Assembly: GCA_030699855.1 (NCBI GenBank)
Contig: JAUYKR010000096.1
Coordinates: 1-6,173, forward strand
Direction of reading: 5' to 3'
Source of the DNA: a bacterium
Lineage (GTDB): Bacteria; Patescibacteriota; Gracilibacteria; JAUYGZ01
Length of the DNA stretch: 6,173 nucleotides
Position numbers and translations under genes: made by a program. Every line of letters begins with the position of its first letter. Within the stretch, counting starts at the first letter, position 1. Under the pieces are notes generated by a model. It was not told the DNA's origin, did not search any database, and was given only the letters and a program-made list of their open reading frames with translations. Of the stretch, positions 5,755 to 6,173 are shown piece by piece.

Positions 5755-5960
5755 CTCGCTCATGGTGTTTCACCTCAGGGTTTGAATTTTTCAGAACTCA
5801 AAGCAGTTAGTCGAATGTTCCGAGCTGGTCGAGGAGCAAAAAAAGCACGAAAAATATAAACCAATATTCGCATATTTTAGTCCAGCAGAAGCCCTTCTCT
5901 TTCAAAAAAAAGTCAATTACCTTTAGCCCAGATTTTTCGTATTTCTTAACCCTTTTACTA
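5729..5960. other. non-coding stretch between the tRNA and the acidic ORF
   Basis: About 230 bases hold no supportable gene on either strand. The left half holds the inverted-repeat arms and a tiny GGTG-TTT-CACC hairpin (5764-5774). The right half (from about 5838) is A/T-rich with several A and T runs and presumably contains the promoter and leader of the downstream ORF, but I cannot pick a convincing -35/-10 pair. Confidence 0.6.
5809..5835 (-). repeat. right arm of interleaved inverted repeats
   Basis: AGTCGAAT (5809-5816) is the exact inverse of 5728-5735, and TCCGAGCTGGTCGAGGA (5819-5835) is the inverse of 5738-5754 at 15 of 17 positions. Read on the - strand it is a second, rotated copy of the left arm. 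It could be a remnant of a dispersed palindromic (REP-like) element or of two such copies. There is no transposase nearby. Confidence 0.5.
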
Positions 5961-6173
5961 ATGTTTACTCATTATTTCGACGATGAGGACGCTGAAGAAG
6001 AAGATGATGCAGGTGCAGATGCAGGTGCAGACGATGCAGGTGCAGACGATGCAGATGCAGGTGCAGATGCTGGCGCAGACGATGCCGAGCTGGATGCAAG
6101 CCAAGACGCCTTGTCCATCGTAGATAGCGAGCCGGCCAGAGACCGACTCCCCATTCAAGACGCAGATGACTTC
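5961..6173 (+). CDS. acidic, Asp/Ala/Gly-repeat protein, N-terminal part only; function unknown
   Basis: An ATG at 5961 opens a frame that stays open for 71 codons to the window edge. The start (MFTHYFDDEDAEEE) leads into a low-complexity tract at residues 15-42 built from DAGA and DDAGA units. A less repetitive part follows (LDASQDALSIVDSEPARDRL). Of the 71 residues 27 are Asp or Glu and two are Arg; there is no Lys and no Cys. There is no signal peptide or membrane segment so far. The pyrimidine-rich leader without a Shine-Dalgarno sequence (TTTCTTAACCCTTTTACTA) matches the other genes and supports this start. The opposite strand is also open through the tract but encodes Ser/Ala/Pro or Cys/Ile/Thr runs, which are likely shadows. 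A disordered acidic N-terminal extension ahead of a folded domain beyond the edge is the simplest reading; I do not recognise a family. Confidence 0.6.
   Translation, partial: MFTHYFDDEDAEEEDDAGADAGADDAGADDADAGADAGADDAELDASQDALSIVDSEPARDRLPIQDADDF
6003..6088 (+). repeat. in-frame GAT/GCA/GGT/GAC coding repeat
   Basis: The tract is made of degenerate 12- and 15-base units. GCAGGTGCAGACGAT occurs as two exact tandem copies (6021-6035 and 6036-6050), flanked by variants with GAT, GCT or GGC substitutions. All unit lengths are multiples of three, so copy changes would lengthen or shorten the acidic segment without shifting the frame. The near-identical codons suggest recent slippage-driven growth. 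Confidence 0.75.

Noticed and set aside
5604..5810. 68-codon open frame running through the tRNA gene
   Set aside because: It reads through a complete tRNA-Ala cloverleaf and the repeat arms, so it is a chance frame.
5917..5945. Possible promoter TTACCT / TATTTC with 17-base spacing before the acidic ORF
   Set aside because: Only three of six matches in each box in an A/T-rich stretch, which is no better than chance.
6003..6088. CRISPR-like array
   Set aside because: The units are 12-15 bases, contiguous, in frame and without spacers; it is a coding tandem repeat.
5958..6158. Two - strand frames (5958-6158 and 5972-6154) opposite the acidic ORF
   Set aside because: They give Cys/Ile/Thr and Ser/Ala/Pro runs caused by the repeat; the + frame stays open to the edge and has the same leader type as the other genes.

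Overview
The window is a bacterial spc-type ribosomal protein operon read entirely on the + strand, followed by an accessory 3' flank. The gene order is uL14 (5' end cut off), uL24, uL5, zinc-type uS14, uS8, uL6, uL18, uS5, uL15 and secY. All ten are intact and recognisable by family motifs, apart from the missing start of uL14. A small two-helix membrane protein gene follows secY. After it come a hairpin-rich spacer, a tRNA-Ala(UGC) gene with its own plausible promoter, an intergenic stretch with inverted-repeat arms, and the start of a very acidic low-complexity ORF that runs off the right edge.

The likely source is an uncultivated bacterium of the Candidate Phyla Radiation (Patescibacteria). 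The reasons are: rpmD (uL30) is absent between rpsE and rplO, as reported for CPR genomes; SecY, uS8 and uS14 look CPR-like to me from memory; and the small membrane gene after secY resembles short CPR hypothetical proteins I recall. This is inference, not a database match, and I do not assign a class. The genetic code appears standard (code 11): no in-frame TGA occurs in any conserved gene, and TGA is the stop of the small membrane gene.

The most distinctive sequence-level property is translational. None of the 11 visible start codons has a Shine-Dalgarno-like purine run upstream. The ten spacers from uL14 to the small membrane gene are pyrimidine-rich and almost free of G (11 G in 218 bases). 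Genes are separated by 9 to 31 bases and never overlap, so neither SD-led initiation nor classical overlap coupling is visible.

Functionally, the operon supplies parts of the large subunit (uL14, uL24, uL5, uL6, uL18, uL15), the small subunit (uS14, uS8, uS5) and the protein-conducting channel SecY. The usual continuation (adk, map, infA, rpmJ, rpsM and so on) is absent within the window. The right-hand 600 bases therefore look like an operon end or a rearrangement point. I see no convincing new multi-gene system; the items most worth checking are the SD-less leaders, the small secY-linked membrane protein, the alternative hairpins before the tRNA and the acidic repeat ORF.
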